From assembly GCF_018130785.1 (NCBI RefSeq), contig NZ_JAFCJT010000007.1:207486-271485 (forward strand): a DNA stretch of 64,000 nt, written 5' to 3'. Below are positions 1-9,510 of the stretch, one piece after another. Under the pieces are notes generated by a model. That model searched no databases. It was given only the letters and a program-made list of their open reading frames with translations, and had not been told where the DNA came from. How positions within the stretch are numbered: position 1 is the stretch's first letter; each line of letters opens with the position of its first letter. A program made the position numbers and the translations under genes. Source of the stretch: Bradyrhizobium liaoningense (GTDB lineage: Bacteria > Pseudomonadota > Alphaproteobacteria > Rhizobiales > Xanthobacteraceae).

Positions 1-156
1 CCGACGCCGCTGGCCGGCAATGTGCGGTACTATCCGGGCGAGCTTGTGAGGCCGCTTGACATCACCATGCTCCAGGCGAGGGCGATCGTAAAGAACATCG
101 GGATCGGTTCGGCGGCTGCGCTTCAAGGACAGGATCTGCGTCGTTTGCCAACCTGA
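1..156 (+). CDS. C-terminal end of an unidentified protein (5' truncated by window edge)
   Basis: Frame 1 is open from the window edge to a TGA at 154-156 and gives 51 residues that include NVRYYPGELVRPLD and end in LRRLPT. Nearly every codon ends in G or C, as in the real genes of this window, so I take it as the 3' end of a gene that starts before the window. I do not recognise the family and the fragment carries no motif. A 186-bp gap separates it from the formylglycine-generating enzyme gene on the same strand. Confidence 0.5.
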   Translation, partial: PTPLAGNVRYYPGELVRPLDITMLQARAIVKNIGIGSAAALQGQDLRRLPT

Positions 157-342
157 TCGTGGCGGCGAGTTCCCACCGCGCTCGGCAGGCGCCGCGCGCT
201 GCAATTCGCATTGTGCGCACCAAACATGATGGACCAAGGTCCAACTAGGCCGAGCCAAGCCGCGCTTTAGATTTCGTCCTCGCTCGCCGGTCGTCGTCGG
301 ACGAACGGCTGTCGGGCGCTTTTGGAGTAAGGAGCATCCGAC

Positions 343-1317
343 GTGAACATTGCGCAGGCACCGGTCGCAAACGTCACTGAAGGCAGCCCTCCAAACGCGA
401 TCTTCATTCCCGGCGGCACCTTTCGGATGGGATCTGATCGACACTATCCGGAGGAAGCTCCGTCTCACATGGTGAGCGTCGACGGATTCTGGATCGACCG
501 CACGCCGGTGACGAATCGCGAGTTCAAGGCGTTCGTGCGCGCCACCGGCCACGTCACGTTCGCCGAGGTCGCTCCGGATCCGAAGGACTATCCGGATGCC
601 TTGCCGCACATGATCTACGCGGGGTCGCTCACTTTCATGCCGCCGGATCATCCCGTCGATCTCCGCGACTACAGGCACTGGTGGACGCTGCTCAAGGGCG
701 CAAACTGGCGGCATCCGTATGGCCGCAAGAGCAACATTAAGTCGCTCGACGATCATCCCGTCGTCCACGTCGCCTATTCGGATGCGCTCGCCTATGCGCG
801 ATGGGCGGGCAAGGACTTGCCCACGGAAGCCGAGTGGGAATTTGCCGCGCGTGGCGGGCTCGAGGAGGCCGAGTATGCCTGGGGGGATGAACTCGTTCCG
901 GAGGGCGTCCATCAGGCGAACATTTGGCAAGGCCATTTCCCGTTCGAGAACCGGCGCGAGGACGGCTACGAGCGGACCTCGCCGGTGATGACCTATCCGC
1001 CGAACGGTTACGGCGTTTTCGACATGATCGGAAATGTCTGGGAGTGGACCAGCGATTGGTGGGCTCCGAAGCATCAGGCCGACGCCAAAAAGGCCTGCTG
1101 CATCCCGCAAAACCCGCGCGGCGGCTCCGAACATGACAGCCACGACCCATCGCTGCCGCAGAGCAGGATTCCGCGCAAGGTGATCAAAGGCGGCTCGCAT
1201 CTCTGCGCGCCGAACTATTGCCGCCGCTATCGACCGGCCGCGCGCCATGCCGAGCCGATCGACACGTCGACCAGCCACCTCGGGTTTCGCTGCGTGACAC
1301 GACCAGGGAGAGAGTGA
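343..1317 (+). CDS. Formylglycine-generating enzyme (SUMF1/FGE-sulfatase family)
   Basis: Oxidises the active-site cysteine of sulfatases (CxPxR motif) to C-alpha-formylglycine. The 324 aa protein is almost entirely one FGE-sulfatase domain: it opens with IPGGTFRMGS, continues with LPTEAEWEFAARGG and GNVWEWTSDWW, and ends with GGSHLCAPNYCRRYRPAAR. C288 and C293 have the C-x4-C spacing of the catalytic pair in aerobic FGEs, so it is probably an active copper-type enzyme and not just a structural homologue. There is no signal peptide, so it acts in the cytoplasm. The start is GTG at 343 with GGAG at 331-334. Its stop overlaps the start of the next gene, a cysteine-type sulfatase, by one base (TGATG), which implies translational coupling of enzyme and client. 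Confidence 0.93.
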   Translation: MNIAQAPVANVTEGSPPNAIFIPGGTFRMGSDRHYPEEAPSHMVSVDGFWIDRTPVTNREFKAFVRATGHVTFAEVAPDPKDYPDALPHMIYAGSLTFMPPDHPVDLRDYRHWWTLLKGANWRHPYGRKSNIKSLDDHPVVHVAYSDALAYARWAGKDLPTEAEWEFAARGGLEEAEYAWGDELVPEGVHQANIWQGHFPFENRREDGYERTSPVMTYPPNGYGVFDMIGNVWEWTSDWWAPKHQADAKKACCIPQNPRGGSEHDSHDPSLPQSRIPRKVIKGGSHLCAPNYCRRYRPAARHAEPIDTSTSHLGFRCVTRPGRE

Positions 1318-3026
1318 TGACTGAGAAGAAGAAGACGGAAGACTTCAGCCGCCGCAAATTGCTCGCAGCTTCCAGCTCGCTGGCCACCATTGCCGCTTTC
1401 TCGGCGATGGCACCCTTCCAGACTGCGCAAGCGCAGGCGACCACCCCGCAGCCGTCATCCTCTGCCGGTGGAGCAAAGCCGAATATCATCCTGATCCTGT
1501 CGGATGACTTCGGTTATGGTGACTCCGGACCCTACGGCGGTGGCGAAAATCGCGGCATGCCGACGCCGAGCATCGATCGTCTGGCGGCCGAAGGAATGCA
1601 GTTCATGTCCTTCTACGCGCAGCCGAGCTGCACGCCCGGGCGTGCCGCGGTGCAGACTGGCCGAATTCCAAACCGCAGCGGCATGACCACCGTGGCATTC
1701 CAGGGGCAGGGCGGCGGGTTGCCGGCCGCGGAATGGACGCTCGCGTCGGTCCTGAAGACGGGCGGCTACAAAACGTTCTTCACCGGTAAATGGCATCTCG
1801 GCGAAGACGATTACGCGATCCCGAACGCCCAGGGCTATGACGAGATGAAGTATGCCGGCCTCTATCATCTCAACGCCTACACCTACGCCGACCCGACCTG
1901 GTTCCCCGACATGGACCCCGAACTCAGGGCGATGTTCACGAAGGTCACCAAAGGCGCGTTGTCCGGCAACGCGGGCGAGAAGGCGAAGGAAGACTTCAAG
2001 ATCAACGGGCAATACGTCAACACGCCGGACAAGGGTGTCGTCGGCATCCCCTTCTTCGACGACTATGTCGAGAAGGCCTCACTCGAATATCTGGATCGCA
2101 ACAAGTCCTCGGGCCCCTTCTTCATGAGCATCAACTTCATGAAGGTGCACCAGCCCAACATGCCGGCGCCCGAATTCCAGGGCAAATCGCTGTCGAAGAG
2201 CAAGTTCGCCGACTCGGTCGTGGAGAACGACACCCGCATCGGCCGTATCATGGACAAGGTACGATCACTCGGGCTCGACAAGAACACCTACGTGTTCTGG
2301 ACGACCGACAACGGCGCCTGGCAGGACGTCTATCCCGACGCCGGCTATACGCCATTCCGCGGCACCAAGGGCACCGTCCGCGAAGGTGGCAACCGCGTTC
2401 CCTCCATCGCTTGGGGTCCGGGCATCAAGGGCGGTACCAAGAATTCCGACATCGTCGGCGGCCTCGACTACATGGCGACGTTCGCGAAGCTCGCCGGCGT
2501 GAAGCTGCCGGAGAACGACCGCGAGGGTAAGCCCATCATCTTCGACAGCATCGACATGTCCCCGATCCTGTTCGGAACGGGCAAGTCCGATCGCAAGAGC
2601 TGGTTCTATTTCACGGAGTCCGAACTCACGCCGGGCGCAGCGCGCGTCGGCAATTACAAGGCGGTGTTCAATCTGCGCGGCGATGACGGCGTCAAGACCG
2701 GCGGTCTCTCGGTTGATAGCAATCTCGGCTGGAAGGGACCGGAGTCCTACGTGGCGACCGTTCCCCAGGTCTTCGATCTCTGGCAGGACCCGCAGGAGCG
2801 CTACGACATCTTCATGAACAATTACACCGAGCGCACCTGGATCATGGTCACGATCAATGACTCGATCAAGGGTCTGATGAAGACCTATGTGAAATATCCT
2901 CCACGAAAGATTCAGAGCGAGACCTACGCGGGACCGATCACGATTCAACAATACGAACGCTTCTCGTTCTTCAGAGATCAGCTTGCCAAGGACGGCTTCC
3001 ATATCGGCCTGCCCACCGGCAACTGA
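1317..3026 (+). CDS. Tat-exported arylsulfatase
   Basis: Sulfate ester hydrolase of the alkaline-phosphatase superfamily, 569 aa. I place the start at ATG 1317, inside the preceding stop codon; a longer in-frame reading from 1218 would overlap the FGE gene by 100 bp. Residues 1-42 form a twin-arginine signal (SRRKLL, a hydrophobic stretch, then AQA), so it is exported folded to the periplasm. Sulfatase marks are ILILSDDFGYGD (metal-binding Asp pair), the formylglycine motif SCTPGRAAVQTGR with C105, FTGKWHLGE, and TTDNGAWQD. It is a client of the FGE encoded immediately upstream. The natural sulfate ester cannot be told from sequence. A strong hairpin follows the stop. Confidence 0.93.
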   Translation: MTEKKKTEDFSRRKLLAASSSLATIAAFSAMAPFQTAQAQATTPQPSSSAGGAKPNIILILSDDFGYGDSGPYGGGENRGMPTPSIDRLAAEGMQFMSFYAQPSCTPGRAAVQTGRIPNRSGMTTVAFQGQGGGLPAAEWTLASVLKTGGYKTFFTGKWHLGEDDYAIPNAQGYDEMKYAGLYHLNAYTYADPTWFPDMDPELRAMFTKVTKGALSGNAGEKAKEDFKINGQYVNTPDKGVVGIPFFDDYVEKASLEYLDRNKSSGPFFMSINFMKVHQPNMPAPEFQGKSLSKSKFADSVVENDTRIGRIMDKVRSLGLDKNTYVFWTTDNGAWQDVYPDAGYTPFRGTKGTVREGGNRVPSIAWGPGIKGGTKNSDIVGGLDYMATFAKLAGVKLPENDREGKPIIFDSIDMSPILFGTGKSDRKSWFYFTESELTPGAARVGNYKAVFNLRGDDGVKTGGLSVDSNLGWKGPESYVATVPQVFDLWQDPQERYDIFMNNYTERTWIMVTINDSIKGLMKTYVKYPPRKIQSETYAGPITIQQYERFSFFRDQLAKDGFHIGLPTGN

Positions 3027-3033
3027 AATCGAC

Positions 3034-3062
3034 AGAACGGCCCCGGATCGCGGGGCCGTTCT
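3034..3062 (+). terminator. Rho-independent-like terminator hairpin after the sulfatase gene
   Basis: A perfect 12-bp stem with a 5-base loop: left arm 3034-3045 (AGAACGGCCCCG), loop 3046-3050, right arm 3051-3062, followed by the pyrimidine-rich ACTCTTG. It begins 7 bases after the sulfatase stop and ends 37 bases before the next start. The T-tract is short, so termination may be partial. Confidence 0.7.
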
Positions 3063-3098
3063 ACTCTTGCGAACGGTTGAACTGGAGGACAAGCGCCT

Positions 3099-4112
3099 GT
3101 GAAGGGAACCTTCGTTGATCGCCGAAAGATCCTGGCAGGTCTGCTGGTGTCTGCTGCGACGCTGTCGGTCTCGGGGCGGTCTGCACGGGCCCAGAGTGAC
3201 CCTCTTCCGTCCTGGAATGACGGCCAGACGAAGAAGTCGATCCTGGATTTCGTCTCCGCGGTGACGAAAGAAGGGGCGTCGGAATTCGTGCCGGCGCCGG
3301 AGCGCATCGCGACATTCGACAATGACGGCACGCTCTGGTGCGAGCAGCCGATGTATGTGCAGCTTGCGTTTGCGTTGGACCGGGTGAAAGTGCTCGCCGC
3401 CAGGCATCCGGACTGGAAGCAGAAGCAGCCTTTCAAGGCTGTTCTGGACAATGACATCGCCACACTGGCCAAGGGTGGCGAGAAGGGCCTGGTCGAGCTC
3501 GTCATGGCGACTCATGCCGGCATGACCACGGCCGAGTTCGAGCAGATCGCCAGCGACTGGATCAAGACGGCGCGTCATCCGAAGTTCAACCGGCCCTACA
3601 CGGATCTCGTTTACCAGCCGATGCTGGAGCTGCTCGCCTATCTCAGGGCGAGCGGCTTCAAGACCTTCATCGTCTCGGGCGGCGGCATCGAATTCATGCG
3701 GCCCTGGAGCGAGCGCGTCTACGGCATCCCGCCTGAGCAGGTCGTGGGGTCGAGCATCAAGACCCAGTTCAAGGTCGGCAAGGATGGTCCGGTGCTGATC
3801 CGTCTGCCCACCATCGATCTCGTCGACGATGGTCCCGGCAAGCCTGTCGGCATCAATTCGCATATCGGCCGGCGCCCGATCGCGGCCTTTGGCAATTCCG
3901 ACGGCGATTTCCAGATGCTGCAATGGACGACCAGCGCGCGCGGCCGCCGCTTCGGCCTGATCGTGCATCACACGGATGCGGAGCGCGAATACGCCTACGA
4001 CCGGAAGTCGCCCTTCGGCAAACTCGACAAGGGTCTCGACGCCGCGAGCGCCAATGGCTGGACCATTGTCAGCATGAAGGACGATTGGAAGCGGATATTC
4101 ATCTTCCAATAA
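3099..4112 (+). CDS. Exported HAD-superfamily hydrolase (phosphatase-like)
   Basis: 337 aa protein with an N-terminal export signal containing a twin arginine (DRRKILAGLL, hydrophobic run, SARAQS), then a HAD hydrolase domain. HAD motif I is FDNDGTLW, with D74 as predicted nucleophile and D76 as acid/base. Motif II is IVSGGGIEF, and the acidic metal-binding motif is GNSDGDF. The substrate is probably a phosphomonoester in the periplasm, but specificity is not readable. The GTG start at 3099 is supported by GGAGG at 3084-3088. It lies between the sulfatase and the DUF3300 gene on the same strand, 30 bp ahead of the latter, so the two may be co-transcribed. Confidence 0.85.
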   Translation: MKGTFVDRRKILAGLLVSAATLSVSGRSARAQSDPLPSWNDGQTKKSILDFVSAVTKEGASEFVPAPERIATFDNDGTLWCEQPMYVQLAFALDRVKVLAARHPDWKQKQPFKAVLDNDIATLAKGGEKGLVELVMATHAGMTTAEFEQIASDWIKTARHPKFNRPYTDLVYQPMLELLAYLRASGFKTFIVSGGGIEFMRPWSERVYGIPPEQVVGSSIKTQFKVGKDGPVLIRLPTIDLVDDGPGKPVGINSHIGRRPIAAFGNSDGDFQMLQWTTSARGRRFGLIVHHTDAEREYAYDRKSPFGKLDKGLDAASANGWTIVSMKDDWKRIFIFQ

Positions 4113-4142
4113 AACGGGACATAAGAAAAGCGAGGAAGCATA

Positions 4143-5456
4143 ATGAAAATACGTCTTCCGAAATTGCATCGTGTCAGCCTTGTTGGCGCGGCGCTGGCCG
4201 CCGGACTGATGATTGCCTTTCCGGCATACGCCCAAACGCCTGCGGCCACGCCGCCGACGAAGGACCCGGCCGCGGCGCCGGCAGCAGCTCCGGTAAGACT
4301 TCCTGACGGCCAGATCGAGCAGCTGGTTGCACCGATCGCGCTCTATCCCGATGCGCTGCTGTCGCAGATCCTGATGGCGTCGACCTATCCGCTGGAAGTC
4401 GTGGAGGCCGCGCGCTGGGCGCAGGACAACAAGAGCATCACCGGGAAGGCGCTCGAAGACGCCATGCAGAAGCAATCCTGGGATCCGAGCGTCAAGGCGC
4501 TGACGTCGGTGCCGCAGGTGCTCCAGATGATGAACGACAAGCTTGAATGGGTGCAGCAGCTCGGCGATGCGTTTCTCGGGCAGGAGCAGGACGTGATGAG
4601 CGCGGTGCAGAAGCTGCGCCAGCGCGCCGACGCGGCCGGCAATCTGAAATCGACGCCGCAACAGAAGGTCACCAGGAGCGCACCGCCGGCCGGGATGTCG
4701 GCGCCTTCGGGCATGTCGCAGGCGATCTCGATCGAACCGGTCGATCCCGACACCTATTATGTCCCGGTCTATGATCCCGGCGTCGTCTACGGCGCGTGGG
4801 ATTATCCCGCCTACCAGCCGTTCTACTGGTCTCCGCCGGGCTACGTCGCTGCGGGCGTGATCGGCTTTGGCGCCGCCGTCGCCGTCGGGGCTGCGATCTG
4901 GGGCGGCTGCAACTGGTGGAACCGCAACGTCTACGTCAACGTCAACCGCTACAACAGCTTCAACCGCACCAACATCAGGACCAACAATTGGGCCCACAAT
5001 CCCGCTCATCGCGGCGGCGTGGCCTATCGCGATGGCGGCGTGGCGCGGCGCTTCGGCAGCGGCAACACGCCGGCCGCGCGCGAAGCCTTGCGCAATCGCA
5101 CCGGCGGTCCCGGCGGTGGCAAATTCTCTAACGCGGGCGCCGGCCGGGCCAGGAGCGCGGTTTCGCAACGCACAGGCAATCGCGGTGCCAGCGTATCTCG
5201 CCGCACCAGCACCAAGAGCGTCACCCGTGCCCGCACAGGCGCGGGCAATCGCGCCGCGATCTCGCACCGAAGCGTGACGCACTCGCGCGTCAGTGGCCGG
5301 GTCGGCGGTGGCGGCCGCGCGGCAGCGATGCGCGGCGGCGGCATGCGGGGAGGCGGCGCCGCGATTCATCGCGGCGGTGGCGGCAGGCGGACCGGGGGCT
5401 TCCACGGAGGCGGCCGCGGTGGCGGTGGCTTCCATGGAGGCGGTCGTCGGCGATGA
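4143..5456 (+). CDS. DUF3300 domain protein with Gly/Arg/Ser-rich tail
   Basis: 437 aa. Residues 1-29 are a Sec signal peptide ending AYAQ. After an Ala/Pro linker, residues about 55-270 match DUF3300, recognisable from the stretch APIALYPDALLSQILMASTY. A short hydrophobic Gly/Ala segment lies near residues 240-255. From about residue 290 the protein becomes low complexity, with Arg, Ser and Thr repeats and then Gly-, His- and Arg-rich repeats (GGGFHGGGR) to the C terminus. The function of DUF3300 is unknown; the location is periplasm or cell envelope. The tail is very basic and could contact polyanions such as lipopolysaccharide, but that is only inference. A sulfatase gene follows after 70 bp. 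Confidence 0.88.
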   Translation: MKIRLPKLHRVSLVGAALAAGLMIAFPAYAQTPAATPPTKDPAAAPAAAPVRLPDGQIEQLVAPIALYPDALLSQILMASTYPLEVVEAARWAQDNKSITGKALEDAMQKQSWDPSVKALTSVPQVLQMMNDKLEWVQQLGDAFLGQEQDVMSAVQKLRQRADAAGNLKSTPQQKVTRSAPPAGMSAPSGMSQAISIEPVDPDTYYVPVYDPGVVYGAWDYPAYQPFYWSPPGYVAAGVIGFGAAVAVGAAIWGGCNWWNRNVYVNVNRYNSFNRTNIRTNNWAHNPAHRGGVAYRDGGVARRFGSGNTPAAREALRNRTGGPGGGKFSNAGAGRARSAVSQRTGNRGASVSRRTSTKSVTRARTGAGNRAAISHRSVTHSRVSGRVGGGGRAAAMRGGGMRGGGAAIHRGGGGRRTGGFHGGGRGGGGFHGGGRRR

Positions 5457-5526
5457 TGACCGGCTTCGCAATGACGGGCCGGACGCGCGGAACGAGAAAA
5501 CAACGAAGACCAACGGAGTTTGCAAA

Positions 5527-7896
5527 ATGAATCGTACCAAGCCGCTTTCCACCGTACTTGGCGCGCTTATGGCCTCCTGGCTGCTCGGAACAAGTGCCTA
5601 CGCCCAGGCCGTCTCGTCGTCCTCGAACGGACAAACGGCTCTGCCGTATGCGGAACCTCGGTTCAGGGGCAATGTCGGCACGACTTTCAAGGATTCCGAT
5701 CCGGCCGCGTTTCCGAAGGGCGTGCAGGCGCCGCAAGGTGCGCCGAATGTCCTGCTCGTGCTGCTGGACGACGTAGGATTCGGCCAGTTCTCGGTCGCCG
5801 GCGGCGGCGTGCCATCGCCCAACATGGAGAAGCTCGCCAATGACGGATTGTTCTACGGCCGTTTCCACACGACCGCGCTCTGCTCGCCGTCGCGGGCGGC
5901 CTTGCTGACGGGACGCAATCATCAGGTTGCCGGCACGGGCATCATCACCGAGCTCGCGACTGGATATGACGGCTATACCGGTATCATTCCAAAGAGCACG
6001 GCGACCGTCGCCGAGGTGCTGCGGCAGAACGGCTACGCCACGGCGTGGATCGGCAAGAACCATAACACGCCGATCTACGAGACGAGCACGATCGGTCCAT
6101 TTGATCATTGGCCCAACGGGCTCGGCTTCGACTATTTCTACGGCTTCATGGCCGGCGACACCAACCAGAACAGGCCATTCATCTTCGAGAACCAGACGCC
6201 GGTCGGCACGCCGAGCAAGCCGGACTACTATCTCAGCACGGACCTCGCCAACAAATCCATCGACTGGCTCAGGAAGGCGGAAGCCATCGCACCGAGCAAG
6301 CCATGGTTCATGTATCTGGCGCCCGCGGCCACGCACAGTCCGCACCAAGCGCCCAAGGAGCTGATTGCCAGGTTCAAGGGCCAGTTCGACATGGGCTGGG
6401 ACGAGTACCGAAAGCAGACCTTCGAGCGGCAGAAGAAACTCGGCATCGTCCCGCAGGATGCGAAGCTGACGCCACGGCCCCAAAGCCTGCCCGCTTGGGA
6501 CAGCCTGAATGCCGACCAGAAGAAGCTCTACGCGCGCATGATGGAGACGTTTGCCGCCTATGGCTACCAGGTCGACCAGGAGGTGGGCCGGGTCCTCGAT
6601 TACGTTGCCTCACGGCCTGACGCCGACAACACGATGATCATCTATATCGTCGGCGACAACGGTTCGTCTGCCGAAGGTGGTCTGGACGGCACCCTGAACG
6701 AGAACGCGTTCTTCAACGCGTATCAGATGACTTATCAGCAGATGCTTCCGCTCATCGACGAGATCGGCAGCGAGAAGCATTTCAATCATTTCCCGGCCGA
6801 ATGGGCCTGGGCGATGGACACGCCGTTCCAGTGGACCAAGCAGGTCGCGAGCCACCTCGGCGGCACGCGCAATCCCTTGATCATCAAATGGCCGGCGAAG
6901 ATCAAGGACCACCATGCGATCCGGACACAGTTCACCCACATCATCGACATCGCCCCGACAATTCTCGCGGCGGCCGGTGTCGACGAGCCGCGCAGTGTGA
7001 ACGGCACGCCGCAGGAGCCGATCCAGGGACGAAGCATGCTTGGCACTTTCAGCGATGCCAAGGCTCCGGAGATGCGAACCAGCCAGTACTTCGAAATGTT
7101 CGGTAACCGCGCCATGTACAAGGACGGCTGGTGGGCGGCATCCCTCGCGTTCGAACCCTGGCAGGCCGAACGCGGCGAGTTCGACCCGTTCAAGGCAAAA
7201 TGGGAGCTGTATAATCTCGACAAGGATTTCAGTCAGGCGGACAACGTCGCCAACAAGAATCCGGACAAGCTTCAGGAATTGGTTGCACTCTGGTGGGCGC
7301 AGGCATCCACCAACAAGGTGTTACCACTGGACTGGCGCGGCGCCGAACGCTTCAGCGCCGAACTGACCGGCAAGCCCAACCTCGCCGGCGATCGCAAGAA
7401 GTTCGTCTATCCCGGTGATCTCAGTGGACTGCCCGAGGCCTCGGCACCCGACTTGAAGAACAAGTCATTCAGCGTCTCGGCCAAGGTCGACATCAAGGAC
7501 GGCGCCAACGGGGTGATCTTCACCCAAGGCGGCAACACCGGCGGCTGGGGCTTCTACATGAAGAGCGGCAAGCTCGTCGGGGCGCACAACTTCCTCGACG
7601 TCAAGTCGTTCACGGTCGCGAGTGACCAGCCCATACCCGCCGGCAAGCATGAGCTCAAAATGGCCTTCAGTTACGAAGGCGGCAAGGAGATGGGCAAGAG
7701 CGGCACCATCACCTTGTCCGTCGACGGCAACAAGGTCGGTTCGGGCAAGGTCGATCAGACCACGCCGTTCAAATATTCGCTGTCGGAGAATCAGGACATC
7801 GGGCGCGACACTGGCACGGCGGTCGTCAGGGACTATCAGGAACCCTTCGTATTTGAGGGCAAGATCGATGAGGTCGTCGTGGACCTGGAGAAATAG
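5527..7896 (+). CDS. Large exported arylsulfatase with C-terminal lectin-like domain
   Basis: 789 aa sulfatase. I take the start at ATG 5527, preceded by GGAG at 5515-5518; upstream in-frame codons would run into the DUF3300 gene. Residues 1-26 are a Sec-type signal without a twin arginine (SAYAQA). The sulfatase core covers about residues 70-560: VLLVLLDDVGFGQF, then CSPSRAALLTGR with C119 as the formylglycine precursor, and later IVGDNGSSAEGG. Residues about 640-785 look like a concanavalin/LamG-type beta-sandwich (GVIFTQGGNTGGWGFYMKSG), which may bind a carbohydrate or help folding. The architecture matches the long AtsA-like arylsulfatases. It is a probable client of the FGE at 343-1317 despite a different predicted export route from the first sulfatase. 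Confidence 0.92.
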   Translation: MNRTKPLSTVLGALMASWLLGTSAYAQAVSSSSNGQTALPYAEPRFRGNVGTTFKDSDPAAFPKGVQAPQGAPNVLLVLLDDVGFGQFSVAGGGVPSPNMEKLANDGLFYGRFHTTALCSPSRAALLTGRNHQVAGTGIITELATGYDGYTGIIPKSTATVAEVLRQNGYATAWIGKNHNTPIYETSTIGPFDHWPNGLGFDYFYGFMAGDTNQNRPFIFENQTPVGTPSKPDYYLSTDLANKSIDWLRKAEAIAPSKPWFMYLAPAATHSPHQAPKELIARFKGQFDMGWDEYRKQTFERQKKLGIVPQDAKLTPRPQSLPAWDSLNADQKKLYARMMETFAAYGYQVDQEVGRVLDYVASRPDADNTMIIYIVGDNGSSAEGGLDGTLNENAFFNAYQMTYQQMLPLIDEIGSEKHFNHFPAEWAWAMDTPFQWTKQVASHLGGTRNPLIIKWPAKIKDHHAIRTQFTHIIDIAPTILAAAGVDEPRSVNGTPQEPIQGRSMLGTFSDAKAPEMRTSQYFEMFGNRAMYKDGWWAASLAFEPWQAERGEFDPFKAKWELYNLDKDFSQADNVANKNPDKLQELVALWWAQASTNKVLPLDWRGAERFSAELTGKPNLAGDRKKFVYPGDLSGLPEASAPDLKNKSFSVSAKVDIKDGANGVIFTQGGNTGGWGFYMKSGKLVGAHNFLDVKSFTVASDQPIPAGKHELKMAFSYEGGKEMGKSGTITLSVDGNKVGSGKVDQTTPFKYSLSENQDIGRDTGTAVVRDYQEPFVFEGKIDEVVVDLEK

Positions 7897-8001
7897 GCAG
7901 ATGCCGAAGTTCTGGCTTCCGTTTGCGGTTCGTCATGGCGGCAGACGGAGCCAGGCTTGCTTGAACATCGATCGGCCAGGGAAAGCTAAAAGGGCAAGAG
8001 C

Positions 8002-9495
8002 ATGAATCGTCGGGAATTCTTCGTGCCTACCGCGGCGGGTGCGTTTGCATCCGCCGTCGCAGCAGCGCACCTCGATCTCGGGTTGATCGCACAAGCATCA
8101 GCTCAGGACGGACAAGAGCCGCTCGGCGGTCAGCCGCCGCAGGGCTCGACCTGCTCGATCAAGGACTTCGACTACCAGATCAAGCACCAGCGCGCCTTCG
8201 AAGCCGTGCTGTGGAACATGCCGGCGATCGCGATCTATTCCTTCCGTCGCGCGGCTTTCAACGATCTCGGCATGAAGGACAACGACATCATCGCCTACTC
8301 GGCACCGGCGACGCCGAAGGTCGAAGCGATCACGGCGAACAGCACCACGCCTTACATCACGGCTTTCACGGACCTCCGCAAGGAACCGGTTGTGCTCGAG
8401 CTTCCGGCGGCTGGACCCGATGGCAGCCTCTATGGCCAGGTCGTCGACGCTTGGCAGTTCACCATCGCCGACGTCGGTCCCACGGGTCTCGACAAGGGCG
8501 AGGGCGGCAAGCTGTTGTTCACGGCGCCCGATTTCAAAGGCACGGTCCCGGCCGGCTACATACACGTGCCGTCGCCCAACTACCGCATTGCGTTCGCGTT
8601 CCGCTCTGTTCCGGCGCCCGGCAAGTCCGCGGCCGATGCCTATCAATATTCGAAGCGGTTGCGGATGTATTATCTCTCCGAGGCGACCAATCCGCCCCAG
8701 CAGAAATTCGTCGATCCCATAAACATGCGCTACCCGACGCTGCCGTTCTACGACGAGCGGCATTTCGAGGACATGCATGCGATCATGAGCGTCGAGCCGG
8801 TGCGAGAGCACGACAAGGTCATGATGGGCATGATCAAGTCGCTCGGCATCGAAAAGGGCAAGCCGATGACGCCGGACGACACGGCCAAGCGTGCGATGCG
8901 GCAGGCTGCGATCGATGCCTGGTTCTATCTGCAGTCCTGGTACGACAATTTCCCCGCCAACAAGCTCTATTGGCCCGATCGGCATTACGCGTCGCTGCTG
9001 CAGACGGATGACAACCGGACCTTCACTTTCACCTATGATGACCGCATCGATCTCATAGAGCGTGCGGCCGAATATTTCTGGTGTACTTACATGCCGAAGG
9101 TGCTGACGGACAATCCGGGCACGCAATACTTCATGGCCGTGGCGGACAAGAACGGAAAGCTGCTGGAAGCCGGCAAGACCTACAAGATCGACGTGCCGAA
9201 GGAGATGCCGGTCAGGCAGTTCTGGGCGCTGACCGTTTACGATCGCGCAACCTGTTCCTTCATCTACAGCAACTCCAACCGCACCACGCTGTCGTCCTAC
9301 GATCTCGACAAGATGAAGAAGAACGCTGACGGCGGCGTGACCATCTACACCGGTCCGAAAGCGCCGGACGGGCTGGAATCGAACTGGATACCGACGGCGG
9401 GCAAGCGGCCGTTGCCGGCGATGCGGTGTTATGGGCCGACTGAAGCCTTGAACAACAAGACGTTCAAGCTTCCGGATTTCGAAGTGGTGGCTTGA
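8002..9495 (+). CDS. DUF1254/DUF1214 exported protein
   Basis: 497 aa. The N terminus NRREFFVPTAAGAFASAVAAA followed by ASAQ looks like a Tat signal peptide. The mature part has the two halves typical of this family: a DUF1254-like region at about residues 70-210 and a DUF1214-like C-terminal region at about 360-490, with FWALTVYDRATCSFIYS and a closing GKRPLPAMRCYGPTEAL. Members are widespread in proteobacteria and have no established enzymatic function. The gene follows the large sulfatase after 105 bp and precedes the membrane adaptor operon by 15 bp, so it may share a transcript with the latter. Confidence 0.88.
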   Translation: MNRREFFVPTAAGAFASAVAAAHLDLGLIAQASAQDGQEPLGGQPPQGSTCSIKDFDYQIKHQRAFEAVLWNMPAIAIYSFRRAAFNDLGMKDNDIIAYSAPATPKVEAITANSTTPYITAFTDLRKEPVVLELPAAGPDGSLYGQVVDAWQFTIADVGPTGLDKGEGGKLLFTAPDFKGTVPAGYIHVPSPNYRIAFAFRSVPAPGKSAADAYQYSKRLRMYYLSEATNPPQQKFVDPINMRYPTLPFYDERHFEDMHAIMSVEPVREHDKVMMGMIKSLGIEKGKPMTPDDTAKRAMRQAAIDAWFYLQSWYDNFPANKLYWPDRHYASLLQTDDNRTFTFTYDDRIDLIERAAEYFWCTYMPKVLTDNPGTQYFMAVADKNGKLLEAGKTYKIDVPKEMPVRQFWALTVYDRATCSFIYSNSNRTTLSSYDLDKMKKNADGGVTIYTGPKAPDGLESNWIPTAGKRPLPAMRCYGPTEALNNKTFKLPDFEVVA

Positions 9496-9510
9496 CGCCG
9501 CGAGGACGCA

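Noticed and set aside
2265..5552. 1095-codon minus-strand open frame opposite the sulfatase, HAD and DUF3300 genes
   Set aside because: Its product is Arg/Ala/His-rich low complexity and every part lies opposite a gene with clear domains; long antisense frames are expected at this GC content.
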